64,000 bases of DNA from Marinobacterium arenosum (GTDB taxonomy: Bacteria; Pseudomonadota; Gammaproteobacteria; Pseudomonadales; Balneatricaceae): NCBI RefSeq assembly GCF_019795155.1, contig NZ_JAILYN010000005.1, positions 1 through 64,000 on the forward strand. Reading direction: 5' to 3'. Under the pieces are notes generated by a model. That model had not been told where the DNA came from. It did not search any database and saw nothing but the letters and a program-made list of their open reading frames with translations. Each line of letters opens with the position of its first letter. The first letter of the stretch is position 1. The position numbers were made by a program, and so were the translations under genes. Shown here one piece after another: positions 40,029 to 49,533 of this stretch.

Positions 40029-42605
40029 CTATTTCAACCGCTGCTTCAGCGCGTAGAGCGCATCCAGCGCCTGGCGCGGCGTCAGTTCGTCCGGATCGAG
40101 CTGCTCCAGCTGGTCGATGGCCGGGTGCGGCGCGTAACTGAAAAACAGGTCGTTCTGGGTTGGCGGCGGCGGGCTCTGCTGTTGTTTCTCGGCGGTGGCA
40201 CCCTGTTCCAGCTGGATCAGCCGCTGGCGTGCATCCTGGATCACGTGGCCCGGCACGCCGGCCAGCTGGGCCACCTGCAGGCCGTAGCTCTGGCTGGCGG
40301 GACCGTCCTGCACCTCGTGCATGAACACGATATGGTCGTTGTGCTCGACGGCGGTCAGGTGCACGTTGAACACGTTTGGTAGCTGCTCCGGCAGGTTGGT
40401 CAGTTCGAAATAGTGGGTTGCGAACAGGGTGAAGGCGTTAACCTGACGGGCCAGGTAGTCCGCTGCCGCCCAGGCCAGTGACAGGCCGTCGAAGGTGCTG
40501 GTGCCGCGGCCCACTTCATCCATCAATACCAGCGAGCGGTCGCTGGCGTTGTTCAGGATGTTGGCGGTCTCGGTCATCTCCACCATGAAGGTGGAGCGGC
40601 CGCCGGCCAGGTCGTCGGAGGAGCCCATACGGGTGAAGATCCGGTCGACCAGGCCGATGGTGGCACTGTCGGCCGGTACGTAACTGCCGATATGGGCCAA
40701 CAGGGTGATCAGCGCGGCCTGGCGCATATAGGTGGATTTACCACCCATGTTCGGGCCGGTGATGATCAGCATCCGCCGTTCGTTGTCCAGCAACAGGTCG
40801 TTTGGCACGAACGGCTCGCTCATTACCGCCTCGACCACCGGGTGTCGGCCGGCACGGATCTGCAATTGCGGCTCTTCGCTCAATGCCGGGGCGATGTAGT
40901 TCAGGCTGTCGGCACGTTCAGCCAGGTTGTTCAGTACGTCCAGTTCGGCGGTGGCGGCGGCGCTGTCCTGCAGCTCCGGCAGGTGCTGGGCCAGGATCTC
41001 GATCAGCTCTTCGTACAGCGCCTTCTCGCGGGCCAGCGCGCGACTCTTGGCGGACAGCGCCTTGTCTTCGAACTCCTTCAGCTCAGGGGTGATGAAGCGT
41101 TCGTTGTTCTTCAGGGTCTGGCGGCGGATATAGTCGGCTGGCGCCTGGTCGGCCTGGCCCTTGGAGATTTCGATGAAATACCCGTGTACCCGGTTGTAGC
41201 CGACTTTCAGCGTTTGGATGCCGGTACGCTCGCGCTCGCGGCTTTCCAGTTCGACCAGGTAGGCACCGGCGTTCTCGCTGATGCCGCGCAGCTCGTCCAG
41301 TTCGTCGTCGTAACCCTCGGCGATTACGCCGCCGTCGCGGATCACCACCGGCGGGTTGTCGATCACCGCCCGGCTGAGCAGGTTGGCCAGGTTTTGGAAG
41401 GTGCTGATGGTGTCGGCCAGTTCGGCCAGGCGCGGCGCGTCATGGCCCTGCAGCTGGCTTTGCAGCTCCGGCAGCGCGTGCAGGGCGTGCTTCAGCCGTT
41501 CCAGGTCGCGTGGCCGCGCCGAGCGCAGTGCCACCCGTGACAGGATTCGCTCGGTGTCGCCGATCTGTCGCAGCGTGGCGCCGAGCGTCTCGTATTGGTA
41601 GTTGTCTTTCAGCCAGCGGATCGCGCCCTGGCGGGCCAGCAGGGTGTCGCGGGCACGCAGCGGGCGGTTCAGCCAGCGGCGCAGCAGTCGGCTGCCCATC
41701 GGTGTGCGGCACTTGTCGATCACCGACGCCAGGGTGTTCTCCTTGCCACCGGCGAGGTTGATATCCAGTTCCAGGTTGCGCCGGGTGGCGGCGTCCAGCA
41801 GTACGCTCTCGCTGCGCTGCTCGATCTGCAATCGGCGGATATGCGGCAGGTTGTTGCGCTGGGTGTCCTTGGCGTACTGCAGTAGGCAGCCGGCGGCGCA
41901 GAGCGCGGTGGTCAGGTGGTCGCAGCCGAAGCCGCTCAGGTCCTGCACGTTGAACTGTTGGCACAGTTGGCGCTCGGCGGATTCGTAATCGAAATGCCAG
42001 GGCGCCTGCGGCCGCAGCCCTTTGCAGTGGCTCAGCGTTTGGCCGAACAGGCTCTCCTCATTGTAGAGGATCTCGGCCGGCTTGAGCCGCTCCAGTTCGC
42101 TAGCCAGGGCCTCTTCGCCTTTGACTTCGCTCAGGCTGAAGCGGCCGCCGCTGATATCCATGATCGCCAGGCCGATGGTTTCGTCCTGGCCGTGGAGTGC
42201 AACCAGCAGGTTGTCGCGGGCTTCATCCAGCAGCGCCTCGTCGCTGAGCGTGCCGGGAGTGACAATCCGTACCACTTTGCGTTCCACCGGCCCTTTGCTG
42301 GTGGCCGGATCGCCGAATTGTTCGCAGATCACCACCGACTCGCCGGCCCGTACGATACGGGCAATGTAGTTCTCGGCAGCGTGGTAGGGTACGCCGGCCA
42401 TCGGGATCGGGTCGCCGCCGGATTTGCCGCGCGCGGTCAGCGAGATGTCCAGCAGTGCGGCGGCCTTCTTGGCGTCGTCGTAGAACAACTCGTAAAAATC
42501 CCCCATCCGGTAAAACACCAGCTGGTTGGGGTGATTGGCTTTGATACGCAGGTACTGCTGCATCATCGGCGTATGGTTGCTCAGATTGCCGGGCTGGCTG
42601 GTCAT
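40029..42605 (-). CDS. mutS: DNA mismatch repair protein MutS
   Basis: 858 residues. Mismatch-binding motif Phe-x-Glu in [15 protein letters not shown] near residue 37; connector, core and clamp domains; Walker [14 protein letters not shown] near residue 620, Walker [14 protein letters not shown], and the C-terminal tetramerisation tail ending [12 protein letters not shown]. Full length. On the opposite strand to recA with a 340-bp divergent interval; cinA/pncC, which lies between them in Pseudomonas, is absent. Confidence 0.98.
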   Translation of the reverse strand: MTSQPGNLSNHTPMMQQYLRIKANHPNQLVFYRMGDFYELFYDDAKKAAALLDISLTARGKSGGDPIPMAGVPYHAAENYIARIVRAGESVVICEQFGDPATSKGPVERKVVRIVTPGTLSDEALLDEARDNLLVALHGQDETIGLAIMDISGGRFSLSEVKGEEALASELERLKPAEILYNEESLFGQTLSHCKGLRPQAPWHFDYESAERQLCQQFNVQDLSGFGCDHLTTALCAAGCLLQYAKDTQRNNLPHIRRLQIEQRSESVLLDAATRRNLELDINLAGGKENTLASVIDKCRTPMGSRLLRRWLNRPLRARDTLLARQGAIRWLKDNYQYETLGATLRQIGDTERILSRVALRSARPRDLERLKHALHALPELQSQLQGHDAPRLAELADTISTFQNLANLLSRAVIDNPPVVIRDGGVIAEGYDDELDELRGISENAGAYLVELESRERERTGIQTLKVGYNRVHGYFIEISKGQADQAPADYIRRQTLKNNERFITPELKEFEDKALSAKSRALAREKALYEELIEILAQHLPELQDSAAATAELDVLNNLAERADSLNYIAPALSEEPQLQIRAGRHPVVEAVMSEPFVPNDLLLDNERRMLIITGPNMGGKSTYMRQAALITLLAHIGSYVPADSATIGLVDRIFTRMGSSDDLAGGRSTFMVEMTETANILNNASDRSLVLMDEVGRGTSTFDGLSLAWAAADYLARQVNAFTLFATHYFELTNLPEQLPNVFNVHLTAVEHNDHIVFMHEVQDGPASQSYGLQVAQLAGVPGHVIQDARQRLIQLEQGATAEKQQQSPPPPTQNDLFFSYAPHPAIDQLEQLDPDELTPRQALDALYALKQRLK

Positions 42606-42867
42606 GGGAGTCTCGCGTGTTGAATCGGGCCGCTCGAACGGCTGGTTTTGGAAAATAACGGGCCGATATTGTACGGGATCTGCCAGCCGATGCGTAGCGT
42701 ACCTGATTCCTGCCGGTTACTGTTCGAAGGGTTGGGATGTTATTAACTGTTTGATATATAACAGCTTGTCTTCGAGGACTGAGATAGTGTCGAGGACGGA
42801 CGTTGAGGTATTTAACGGCAGTTGCCTGGCATGTTGGGCGGTTGATGATTTTTCATATTTGCCAGGG
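42606..42867. other. mutS-recA divergent intergenic region without a gene
   Basis: No coding region with a credible start is visible. The part from 42720 to 42870 is clearly more AT-rich than its surroundings and holds TGTTAT and ATAACA arms around 42740-42765. It must contain the mutS promoter region on the minus strand; the recA signals lie just to the right. Confidence 0.6.
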
Positions 42868-42895
42868 TTGCATTCGACCTCTGATATGGAATAAT
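42868..42895 (+). promoter_or_regulatory. recA promoter
   Basis: TTGCAT (42868-42873), 16-nt spacer, AATAAT (42890-42895). The LexA box starts on the last base of the -10, so repressor binding would block the polymerase. Confidence 0.65.
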
Positions 42896-42914
42896 ACTGT
42901 CCAAACATACAGTA
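42895..42914 (+). promoter_or_regulatory. LexA (SOS) box of recA
   Basis: TACTGT-N8-ACAGTA, with the full CTGT-N8-ACAG consensus of gammaproteobacterial LexA at 42897-42912, 31 nt before the recA start and overlapping the -10 region. Confidence 0.95.
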
Positions 42915-42945
42915 TTTCCATCACCTGACTTGAGTAGGCAATAGA

Positions 42946-43989
42946 ATGGATCAGAATCGTCAGAAAGCGCTCGATGCGGCGCTGTCGCAGATTGAGCGTC
43001 AGTTCGGTAAGGGCGCCGTAATGAAGATGGGCGATCAGCCGCGTGAGGCGATTCCGGCGGTCTCCACCGGCTCGCTGGGGCTGGATATCGCGCTGGGCAT
43101 CGGCGGCCTGCCGTACGGCCGTATCGTCGAGATCTACGGTCCGGAATCCTCCGGTAAGACTACGCTGACCCTGCAGGTGATTGCCGAAGCGCAGAAACAG
43201 GGCAAGAGCTGTGCCTTCGTCGATGCCGAGCACGCGCTGGATCCGATCTATGCCGAAAAACTGGGCGTCAATGTTAACGAGCTGCTGGTATCGCAGCCGG
43301 ATACCGGTGAGCAGGCGCTGGAGATCGCCGATATGCTGGTGCGCTCCAACGCGGTTGACGTGATCGTCGTCGACTCGGTTGCGGCGCTGACGCCGAAAGC
43401 CGAGATCGAGGGCGAGATGGGCGACTCCCATGTCGGTCTGCAGGCCCGCCTGATGTCCCAGGCATTGCGCAAGCTGACCGGTAGCGTCAAAAATGCCGGC
43501 TGTTTGATGGTTTTCATCAACCAGATCCGTATGAAGATCGGCGTGATGTTCGGCAACCCGGAAACCACCACCGGTGGTAACGCGCTGAAGTTCTACTCTT
43601 CTGTCCGGCTGGACATCCGCCGCACCGGCGCGGTCAAGCAGGGCGACGAGGTCGTCGGTAACGAAACCCGCGTCAAGGTGGTCAAGAACAAGGTGTCACC
43701 GCCGTTCCGCCAGGCCGAGTTCCAGATCATGTACGGTCAGGGTATCTACCATATGGGCGAGGTGATTGACCTCGGCGTTAAGGAGAAGCTGATCGACAAA
43801 TCCGGTGCCTGGTACGCTTATAAAGGCGACAAGATCGGTCAGGGCAAGGCCAATGCGGCCAAGTTCCTGGAGGAGAACCCGGCTATCGCCGAGGAGATCG
43901 AAACCGAGATCCGTGCGCGTCTGTTGAACGTGCCGCGGCCGAGTGAAGCCAAGGAAGAGGAGCCGAGCGCACAGCTCGACCTGTCCTGA
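42946..43989 (+). CDS. recA: recombinase A
   Basis: 347 residues. Forms filaments on single-stranded DNA, drives strand exchange and LexA self-cleavage. Walker [10 protein letters not shown] at 65-73; Walker [11 protein letters not shown]; loops L1 and L2 with [19 protein letters not shown] and [28 protein letters not shown]. Normal length and acidic C-terminus. Controlled by the adjacent LexA box; a partial terminator separates it from recX. Confidence 0.99.
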   Translation: MDQNRQKALDAALSQIERQFGKGAVMKMGDQPREAIPAVSTGSLGLDIALGIGGLPYGRIVEIYGPESSGKTTLTLQVIAEAQKQGKSCAFVDAEHALDPIYAEKLGVNVNELLVSQPDTGEQALEIADMLVRSNAVDVIVVDSVAALTPKAEIEGEMGDSHVGLQARLMSQALRKLTGSVKNAGCLMVFINQIRMKIGVMFGNPETTTGGNALKFYSSVRLDIRRTGAVKQGDEVVGNETRVKVVKNKVSPPFRQAEFQIMYGQGIYHMGEVIDLGVKEKLIDKSGAWYAYKGDKIGQGKANAAKFLEENPAIAEEIETEIRARLLNVPRPSEAKEEEPSAQLDLS

Positions 43990-44045
43990 GCCGGGTTGGC
44001 GGGCACAAGCTGCTTGTCATCAGGGTTTGAATATTAAATGGTTTA

Positions 44046-44069
44046 AAAAGGGGCTGCGGCCCCTTTTTT
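44046..44069 (+). terminator. recA-recX intergenic terminator
   Basis: 9-bp stem (44046-44054 with 44059-44067), 4-nt loop and six T. As in Escherichia coli, read-through would give low recX expression from the recA promoter. Confidence 0.88.
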
Positions 44070-44111
44070 CGTGTCTGCCGTTTTCAGTTGTCTTTGCGAG
44101 GAGGGGTGTCA

Positions 44112-44588
44112 ATGTCAGAGCAGGAAGATCCGCGTAGCGAGATACGGGGCCAGGCGTTCCGGCTGCTGGCCCGGCGCGAGTACAGCCGGCGTGAGCTGGC
44201 ATTGAAGTTCGCCCGTAAATACCAGGATGCCGATATCGAAGCGGTGCTGGACCAACTGGTGGCCGAGGGTTACCAGAGCGATCGCCGCTTTGTTGAGCTG
44301 TTCGTTCGTAACCGGGTCAGTCAGCTGCAGGGGCTGAACAAGATCCGCTTTGATATCCGCCAAAAGGGGATCGCCGAGCAGGAGCTGGAAGAGGTGCTGC
44401 AGGAGCAGGCGCCGGACTGGTTCGACCTGGCGTTGCAGGCCCGGCTGCGGCGTTTCCCGCAGGTGGACAGGAGCGATCGCAAGCAGTTGGCCAAACAGAT
44501 GCGCCATCTGCTGCAACGAGGCTTCAGCATGGAGGAGGCGCGCTACGCTTTGGATGCCGAACCGGACGAACCGGATTGGCCTACTTGA
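44112..44588 (+). CDS. recX: regulatory protein RecX
   Basis: 158 residues from the ATG at 44112, which has GAGGAGGGG upstream. Caps and limits RecA filaments. Three-helix repeats typical of RecX: LLARREYSRRELALKFARKY, VLDQLVAEGYQSDRRFVELFVRNRVSQ-type block and the C-terminal LLQRGFSMEEARYAL. Located directly after recA and its leaky terminator. Confidence 0.93.
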   Translation: MSEQEDPRSEIRGQAFRLLARREYSRRELALKFARKYQDADIEAVLDQLVAEGYQSDRRFVELFVRNRVSQLQGLNKIRFDIRQKGIAEQELEEVLQEQAPDWFDLALQARLRRFPQVDRSDRKQLAKQMRHLLQRGFSMEEARYALDAEPDEPDWPT

Positions 44589-44715
44589 TCTGGCGCGGCG
44601 CTCGGGCGATGCTGAGGGGTGATGCGTAGCGCTGCCGGGAGATCTGTGACAGTGGCCGTTCGGCCGGTATTGAAACGCTCGCTTAAAAACAGTCGTACAA
44701 TTTTCAGCCGCACTG

Positions 44716-44721
44716 TATAAT
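44716..44721 (+). promoter_or_regulatory. alaS promoter -10 element
   Basis: A perfect TATAAT followed by the discriminator GCGCGCC, 96 nt before the chosen alaS start. The -35 is poor (CGTACA at 16 nt spacing). Confidence 0.6.
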
Positions 44722-44816
44722 GCGCGCCATTTTTGCGGCGTCTGAATGTACGCTGACAGACCAGAATCATAGCGCAGATGCGCTTATCAGAACGGATACG
44801 CCGACGGTTATTTTCC

Positions 44817-47423
44817 ATGAAATACATGACAAGTGCCGAAATTCGCCAGGCTTTTCTCGACTTCTTCCAGCAGCAGGGCCATGAAGTGGTGCCCAGCAGC
44901 TCGCTGATCCCCGCCAACGACCCGACATTGATGTTCACCAATGCCGGTATGGTGCAGTTCAAGGACGTGTTCCTGGGCAGCGACAAGCGTGGCTATACCC
45001 GGGCGACCAGCTCACAGCGTTGCGTGCGTGCCGGCGGCAAGCACAACGACCTGGAAAACGTCGGTTATACCGCCCGTCACCACACTTTCTTCGAGATGCT
45101 GGGCAACTTCAGCTTCGGCGATTACTTCAAGCATGATGCGATCCGCTTCGCCTGGACTTTCCTGACCGAAGTGCTTGGGCTGCCGAAAGAACGGCTGTGG
45201 GTGACCGTGCATCACTCCGACGACGAGGCGGAGAAGATCTGGAAGGAGGAGATCGGCGTCGATCCCGAGCGCTTCTCCAAGCTGGATGAAGACAACTTCT
45301 GGTCGATGGGCGATACCGGCCCCTGCGGCCCCTGTACCGAGATCTTCTTCGACCACGGTCCGGAAGTCTGGGGCGGCCCTCCGGGCAGTCCGGAGGAGGA
45401 CGGTGACCGCTACATCGAAATCTGGAACGTGGTCTTCATGCAGTACAACCGTTCCGCCGATGGCGAGATGACGCCGCTGCCGAAGCCGTCCGTCGACACC
45501 GGTATGGGGCTGGAGCGTATCGCTGCGGTGCTGCAGAACGTCCACTCCAACTATGAGATCGACCTGTTCCAGAACCTGTTGAAGGCCGCTGCGGCCGCTG
45601 TAGGTACCGATGATCTGGACAGCAAGTCGCTGCGGGTGATCGCCGACCATATCCGTTCCTGCTGCTTCCTGATCATCGACGGCGTGCTGCCGTCCAACGA
45701 AGGTCGTGGCTACGTGCTGCGCCGCATCATCCGCCGGGCGATCCGCCACGGCAACAAGCTGGGCGCCAAGGATGCCTTCTTCCACAAGCTGGTTGCGGCA
45801 CTGGTGGCCGAGATGGGCGCCGCCTATCCGGAACTGAAGGAACAGCAGGCCCAGGTTGAGCGGGTGTTGCTGAAAGAGGAGCAGCAGTTCGCTAAGACCC
45901 TGGACCATGGCATGAGCCTGCTGCAGGGGGCGATCGACAACCTCGATGGTACCGTGATCTCCGGCGAAACCGTGTTCAAACTGTACGACACCTACGGCTT
46001 CCCGACTGACCTGACCGCCGATGTGGCCCGCGAACACGAGCTGACCGTCGATATGGACGGCTTCGAGCGTGAGATGGCTGAACAGCGCGAGCGTGCCCGT
46101 GCCGCCGGCAAGTTCTCGGTCGACTACAACGAAGCGATCCGGCTGGAGGGTGAAACCGACTTTACCGGTTACCAACAGCTCGATGGCAGTGCCCGGGTGG
46201 TTGCGTTGTTCAAGGAAGGTCAACAGGTCGAGCAGCTGACGCAGGGTGAAAGCGGCATTGTGGTGCTGGATCAGACGCCGTTCTACGCCGAATCCGGTGG
46301 CCAGGTGGGCGACAGCGGTGTGCTGGCGGCTGCCGGCGTCAACTTCACCGTGACCGATTGCAGCAAAGAGGGCAAGAACCACCTGCACCACGGTGAACTG
46401 ACCGAAGGCAGCCTGAAGGTTGGCGACCAGATTCAGCCGCAGGTCGACAAGGTCCGTCGCCAGGCGACCGCGCTGAACCACTCCGCGACCCACCTGCTGC
46501 ACGAGGCGCTGCGCATTGTGCTGGGCAGTCATGTTCAGCAGAAAGGCTCTCTGAACGATGACCAGCGGCTGCGCTTCGACTTCTCGCACTTCGAGGCTGT
46601 ATCCCCGGAGCAGCTGGCTGAAGTCGAGCGGATCGTTAACGACCAGATTCGTGCCAACAGCGAGGTTGTCACGGAGATCATGGATATCGACGCGGCCAAA
46701 GCGAAAGGTGCCGCAGCACTGTTCGGTGAAAAATACGAAGACGTCGTGCGCGTACTGTCGATGGGCGGCGATTTCTCGGTCGAGCTCTGCGGTGGTACCC
46801 ATGCCAAGCGGACCGGTGATATCGGCCTGTTCAAGATCATTTCCGAAGGCGGTGTGGCCGCCGGCGTACGCCGTATCGAAGCGGTCACCGGCGCTGGCGC
46901 GCTGGCCTGGCTGAATACAACCGACGCGACTCTGGGTCAGATCTCCGCGCTGGTGAAAGGCTCTCGCGACAGCGTGGTCGACAAGGTGCAGGGGCTGGCC
47001 GATCGCAACCGTCAGCTGGAAAAAGAGCTGGAGCAGCTGAAAGCCAAGCTGGCCGCCTCGCAGAGCGCCGACCTGGCGTCGAGCGCGGTGGAGGTCAACG
47101 GCGTCAAGGTACTGGCGGCCCAGTTGCAGGGCGTCGAGCCGAAAGCGCTGCGCGACACCATCGACCAGCTGAAGAACAAGCTGGGCAGCGGTGTGGTGGT
47201 ACTGGCGGCGGCCGGCGACGACAAGATCGCGCTGGCGGCGGGGGTTACCAAGGACCTCACCGGCCAGGTGAAGGCTGGTGACCTGATCCGCGAGCTGACC
47301 GCCAAGATCGGCGGCAAGGGCGGCGGCCGGCCGGACTTCGCGCAGGGTGGCGGTAGCGACCTGGCAGCGCTGCCGGCGACGCTGGACGAGGTGAAAGGGC
47401 TGGTGGAAGCCGCGCTTTCCTGA
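44817..47423 (+). CDS. alaS: alanyl-tRNA synthetase
   Basis: 868 residues from the ATG at 44817; ATG at 44826 is equally possible and an upstream in-frame ATG is unlikely. Class II aminoacylation domain ([37 protein letters not shown]), tRNA-recognition domain, editing domain with zinc-type motifs [12 protein letters not shown] and [13 protein letters not shown], and the C-terminal C-Ala domain ending in a Gly-rich RPDFAQGGG. Followed by lysC and csrA as in Pseudomonas. Confidence 0.98.
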   Translation: MKYMTSAEIRQAFLDFFQQQGHEVVPSSSLIPANDPTLMFTNAGMVQFKDVFLGSDKRGYTRATSSQRCVRAGGKHNDLENVGYTARHHTFFEMLGNFSFGDYFKHDAIRFAWTFLTEVLGLPKERLWVTVHHSDDEAEKIWKEEIGVDPERFSKLDEDNFWSMGDTGPCGPCTEIFFDHGPEVWGGPPGSPEEDGDRYIEIWNVVFMQYNRSADGEMTPLPKPSVDTGMGLERIAAVLQNVHSNYEIDLFQNLLKAAAAAVGTDDLDSKSLRVIADHIRSCCFLIIDGVLPSNEGRGYVLRRIIRRAIRHGNKLGAKDAFFHKLVAALVAEMGAAYPELKEQQAQVERVLLKEEQQFAKTLDHGMSLLQGAIDNLDGTVISGETVFKLYDTYGFPTDLTADVAREHELTVDMDGFEREMAEQRERARAAGKFSVDYNEAIRLEGETDFTGYQQLDGSARVVALFKEGQQVEQLTQGESGIVVLDQTPFYAESGGQVGDSGVLAAAGVNFTVTDCSKEGKNHLHHGELTEGSLKVGDQIQPQVDKVRRQATALNHSATHLLHEALRIVLGSHVQQKGSLNDDQRLRFDFSHFEAVSPEQLAEVERIVNDQIRANSEVVTEIMDIDAAKAKGAAALFGEKYEDVVRVLSMGGDFSVELCGGTHAKRTGDIGLFKIISEGGVAAGVRRIEAVTGAGALAWLNTTDATLGQISALVKGSRDSVVDKVQGLADRNRQLEKELEQLKAKLAASQSADLASSAVEVNGVKVLAAQLQGVEPKALRDTIDQLKNKLGSGVVVLAAAGDDKIALAAGVTKDLTGQVKAGDLIRELTAKIGGKGGGRPDFAQGGGSDLAALPATLDEVKGLVEAALS

Positions 47424-47448
47424 TCGAGCTGGCGGAGTAACCCATACA

Positions 47449-48687
47449 ATGGCGCTATACGTACAGAAGTACGGCGGTACCTCGGTCGGCTCGGTGGAGC
47501 GGATCGAGGCGGTCGCAGATAAACTCAAGACGTTCCGGGAGCAGGGGCATGACCTGGTGGTGGTGGTCTCCGCGATGAGCGGCGAGACCAACCGGCTGAT
47601 CGGGCTGGCCAGCCAGATCCAGGCGCAGCCCAACCCGCGCGAAATGGATGTGCTGGTCTCCACCGGCGAGCAGGTCACTATTGCGCTGCTGTGTATGGCG
47701 CTGGATAAGCGCGGCATCAGCGCCCGCTCCTACACCGGTTCCCAGGTCAAGATTCTGACCGACAGCGTACACACCAAGGCCCGAATCCGTGATATCGAGG
47801 TCTCCCGCATGCGGGAGGATCTGGAAGCCGGCCGGGTGGTTGTGGTGGCCGGTTTCCAGGGGGTCGACGGCCACGGCAATATCACCACCCTGGGGCGCGG
47901 CGGTTCCGATACCACCGGGGTGGCGCTGGCGGCGGCGTTGAAAGCCGACGAATGTCAGATCTACACCGATGTGGATGGGGTCTACACCACCGATCCACGG
48001 GTGGTCGACAGTGCCCGTCGGCTCGATAAGATTACCTTCGAGGAGATGCTGGAAATGGCCAGCCTGGGTTCGAAGGTGCTGCAGATCCGGGCGGTGGAGT
48101 TTGCCGGCAAATACAAGGTACCGCTGCGGGTACTGTCCAGCTTCGAGGACGGGCCCGGTACCCTGATAACCATTGAGGATGATGAAGCCGTGGAAAAACC
48201 GGTTATTTCAGGTATCGCATTTAACCGCGACGAGGCCAAGCTGACGGTGCAGGGGGTGCCCGATATTCCGGGTGTCGCTTCCCGTATCCTGGGGCCGATC
48301 AGCGCTGCCAATGTCGAGGTGGACATGATCGTGCAGAACGTGGCGGCCGATCAGACCACTGATTTCACGTTCTCGGTGCACCGCAACGACTTCGACAAGG
48401 CGGAAGCGATTCTGCAACGTGTCGCGGCGGAGCTGGGCGCGCGAGGGGTGGCCGGAGATAACAAAATTGCCAAGGTCTCCATCGTTGGTGTTGGTATGCG
48501 CTCTCATGCGGGTGTGGCCAGCAAGATGTTCGATGCCTTGGCAAAGGAAGGTATCAATATCCAGATGATATCCACCTCCGAGATCAAGGTCTCGGTCGTA
48601 CTGGCGGAGAAGTATCTGGAGCTGGCGGTTCGTGCGCTGCATTCAGAGTTTGATCTGGACGCCCCGGAGGCTGTCAGCGAATCATAA
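47449..48687 (+). CDS. lysC: aspartokinase
   Basis: 412 residues. Phosphorylates aspartate at the head of the lysine, threonine and methionine pathway. QKYGGTSVGSVERI at the N-terminus, FQGVDGHGNITTLGRGGSDTTGVALA and two C-terminal ACT domains (about 265-410) for feedback control. An internal start for a small beta subunit is plausible, as in other 412-residue aspartokinases, but not proven. Conserved alaS-lysC-csrA order. Confidence 0.97.
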   Translation: MALYVQKYGGTSVGSVERIEAVADKLKTFREQGHDLVVVVSAMSGETNRLIGLASQIQAQPNPREMDVLVSTGEQVTIALLCMALDKRGISARSYTGSQVKILTDSVHTKARIRDIEVSRMREDLEAGRVVVVAGFQGVDGHGNITTLGRGGSDTTGVALAAALKADECQIYTDVDGVYTTDPRVVDSARRLDKITFEEMLEMASLGSKVLQIRAVEFAGKYKVPLRVLSSFEDGPGTLITIEDDEAVEKPVISGIAFNRDEAKLTVQGVPDIPGVASRILGPISAANVEVDMIVQNVAADQTTDFTFSVHRNDFDKAEAILQRVAAELGARGVAGDNKIAKVSIVGVGMRSHAGVASKMFDALAKEGINIQMISTSEIKVSVVLAEKYLELAVRALHSEFDLDAPEAVSES

Positions 48688-48697
48688 AGTGCTGGTC

Positions 48698-48703
48698 TAT
48701 AGT
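48698..48703 (+). promoter_or_regulatory. candidate csrA promoter -10
   Basis: TATAGT shortly after the lysC stop would give a leader of about 120 nt that contains the GGA motifs noted separately. No convincing -35. Confidence 0.35.
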
Positions 48704-48827
48704 TAGAGCAGCGAGAAATTCGTGCCGCCGGACCAGGCTTTGTGGTGCCTGGCCGGCACTTCTGACCTGGAGTCAACAGGGGCGATAGGTCAGGAAGAAA
48801 AAGGACTACATAAGGAGATCCATCACC

Positions 48828-49016
48828 ATGTTGATTCTAACCCGTCGCGTGGGCGAAACCTTGATGGTTGGTGACGACGTTACAGTGACTGTACTGGGAG
48901 TGAAAGGCAACCAGGTCCGTATCGGCGTTAATGCACCTAAGGACGTATCTGTTCATCGTGAGGAGATCTATCAGCGCATTCAGCGCGAAAAATCCGCCGA
49001 TGGCAATCAGGAATAA
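48828..49016 (+). CDS. csrA: carbon storage regulator CsrA / RsmA
   Basis: 62 residues. Dimeric RNA-binding protein that binds GGA motifs in 5' leaders and represses or stabilises mRNAs. [31 protein letters not shown] and the RNA-contact residues L4, R7 and R44 (HREEIY) are present. AAGGAG stands 12 nt before the ATG. The leader carries five GGA trinucleotides, suggesting autoregulation. An AU-rich 9-bp hairpin (49020-49028 with 49040-49048) follows the stop. Confidence 0.98.
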   Translation: MLILTRRVGETLMVGDDVTVTVLGVKGNQVRIGVNAPKDVSVHREEIYQRIQREKSADGNQE

Positions 49017-49078
49017 ATTTTTTCAAAATTCTTCTTTCTTTTTGAAAATCAATTCGATAAGATACGCGCCGTTGTTTA

Positions 49079-49166
49079 GGTGAGATGGCCGAGTGGCTGA
49101 AGGCGCGCCCCTGCTAAGGGCGTATACCGCAAGGTATCGAGGGTTCGAATCCCTCTCTCACCGCCA
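49079..49166 (+). tRNA. tRNA-Ser (GCT)
   Basis: 88 nt with CCA encoded. Acceptor stem GGTGAGA / TCTCACC, anticodon loop CTGCTAA giving anticodon GCT (reads AGC/AGU), a long variable arm (GTATACCGCAAGGTAT) as expected of a class II tRNA, and the T-arm GGGTTCGAATCCC. Confidence 0.97.
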
Positions 49167-49170
49167 TCAA

Positions 49171-49247
49171 GCGCCCGTAGCTCAGCTGGATAGAGTACCT
49201 GGCTACGAACCAGGCGGTCAGAGGTTCGAATCCTCTCGGGCGCGCCA
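49171..49247 (+). tRNA. tRNA-Arg (ACG), copy 1
   Basis: 77 nt with CCA. Acceptor GCGCCCG / CGGGCGC, anticodon loop CTACGAA giving ACG (wobble inosine expected), T-arm GAGGTTCGAATCCTC. First of three copies with identical sequence. Confidence 0.97.
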
Positions 49248-49268
49248 CTTTAAAACAACATTCTGGAT

Positions 49269-49345
49269 GCGCCCGTAGCTCAGCTGGATAGAGTACCTGG
49301 CTACGAACCAGGCGGTCAGAGGTTCGAATCCTCTCGGGCGCGCCA
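49269..49345 (+). tRNA. tRNA-Arg (ACG), copy 2
   Basis: 77 nt, sequence identical to copy 1 as far as I can see; separated from it by 21 nt of AT-rich spacer. Confidence 0.97.
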
Positions 49346-49372
49346 CTCCAGACGTTTCAGATTTTCGTATAC

Positions 49373-49449
49373 GCGCCCGTAGCTCAGCTGGATAGAGTAC
49401 CTGGCTACGAACCAGGCGGTCAGAGGTTCGAATCCTCTCGGGCGCGCCA
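49373..49449 (+). tRNA. tRNA-Arg (ACG), copy 3
   Basis: 77 nt, identical to copies 1 and 2; spacer of 27 nt from copy 2. Last tRNA of the cluster. Confidence 0.97.
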
Positions 49450-49487
49450 CTTTCCTTTCCCCGCTAGGTTATCCCCCATCAAGCCGG

Positions 49488-49493
49488 TATAAT
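49488..49493 (+). promoter_or_regulatory. thiI promoter -10 element
   Basis: A perfect TATAAT 40 nt before the thiI start and 38 nt after the last tRNA. No good -35 at 17 nt. Confidence 0.45.
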
Positions 49494-49533
49494 TTTCACC
49501 CTCAATTTTGACCGATTGCTGGTGTCCGACTCG

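Noticed and set aside
42750-42767. CTGT-N10-ACAG as a second LexA box
   Set aside because: Spacing is 10 and not 8, which does not fit the LexA dimer; the nearby 42895-42914 site is perfect.
42717-42908. 63-codon minus-strand frame divergent from recA, starting inside the LexA box
   Set aside because: Its start codon would lie within the LexA box and recA promoter, with no ribosome binding site and no recognisable motif.
42606-42945. Absence of cinA/pncC between mutS and recA as an anomaly
   Set aside because: This gene is variable at this locus and its location elsewhere would not be informative.
45012-47717. 901-codon open frame on the minus strand, opposite alaS
   Set aside because: It is the antisense shadow of alaS and lysC caused by high GC at third positions; composition and lack of a ribosome binding site argue against a gene. 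The same holds for long antisense frames opposite dnaE, thiI, oadB, glnD and serB.
49171-49449. Tandem tRNA repeats as a CRISPR or integron-like array
   Set aside because: Each repeat is a complete tRNA-Arg with CCA; the spacers differ in length and there are no cas or integrase genes.
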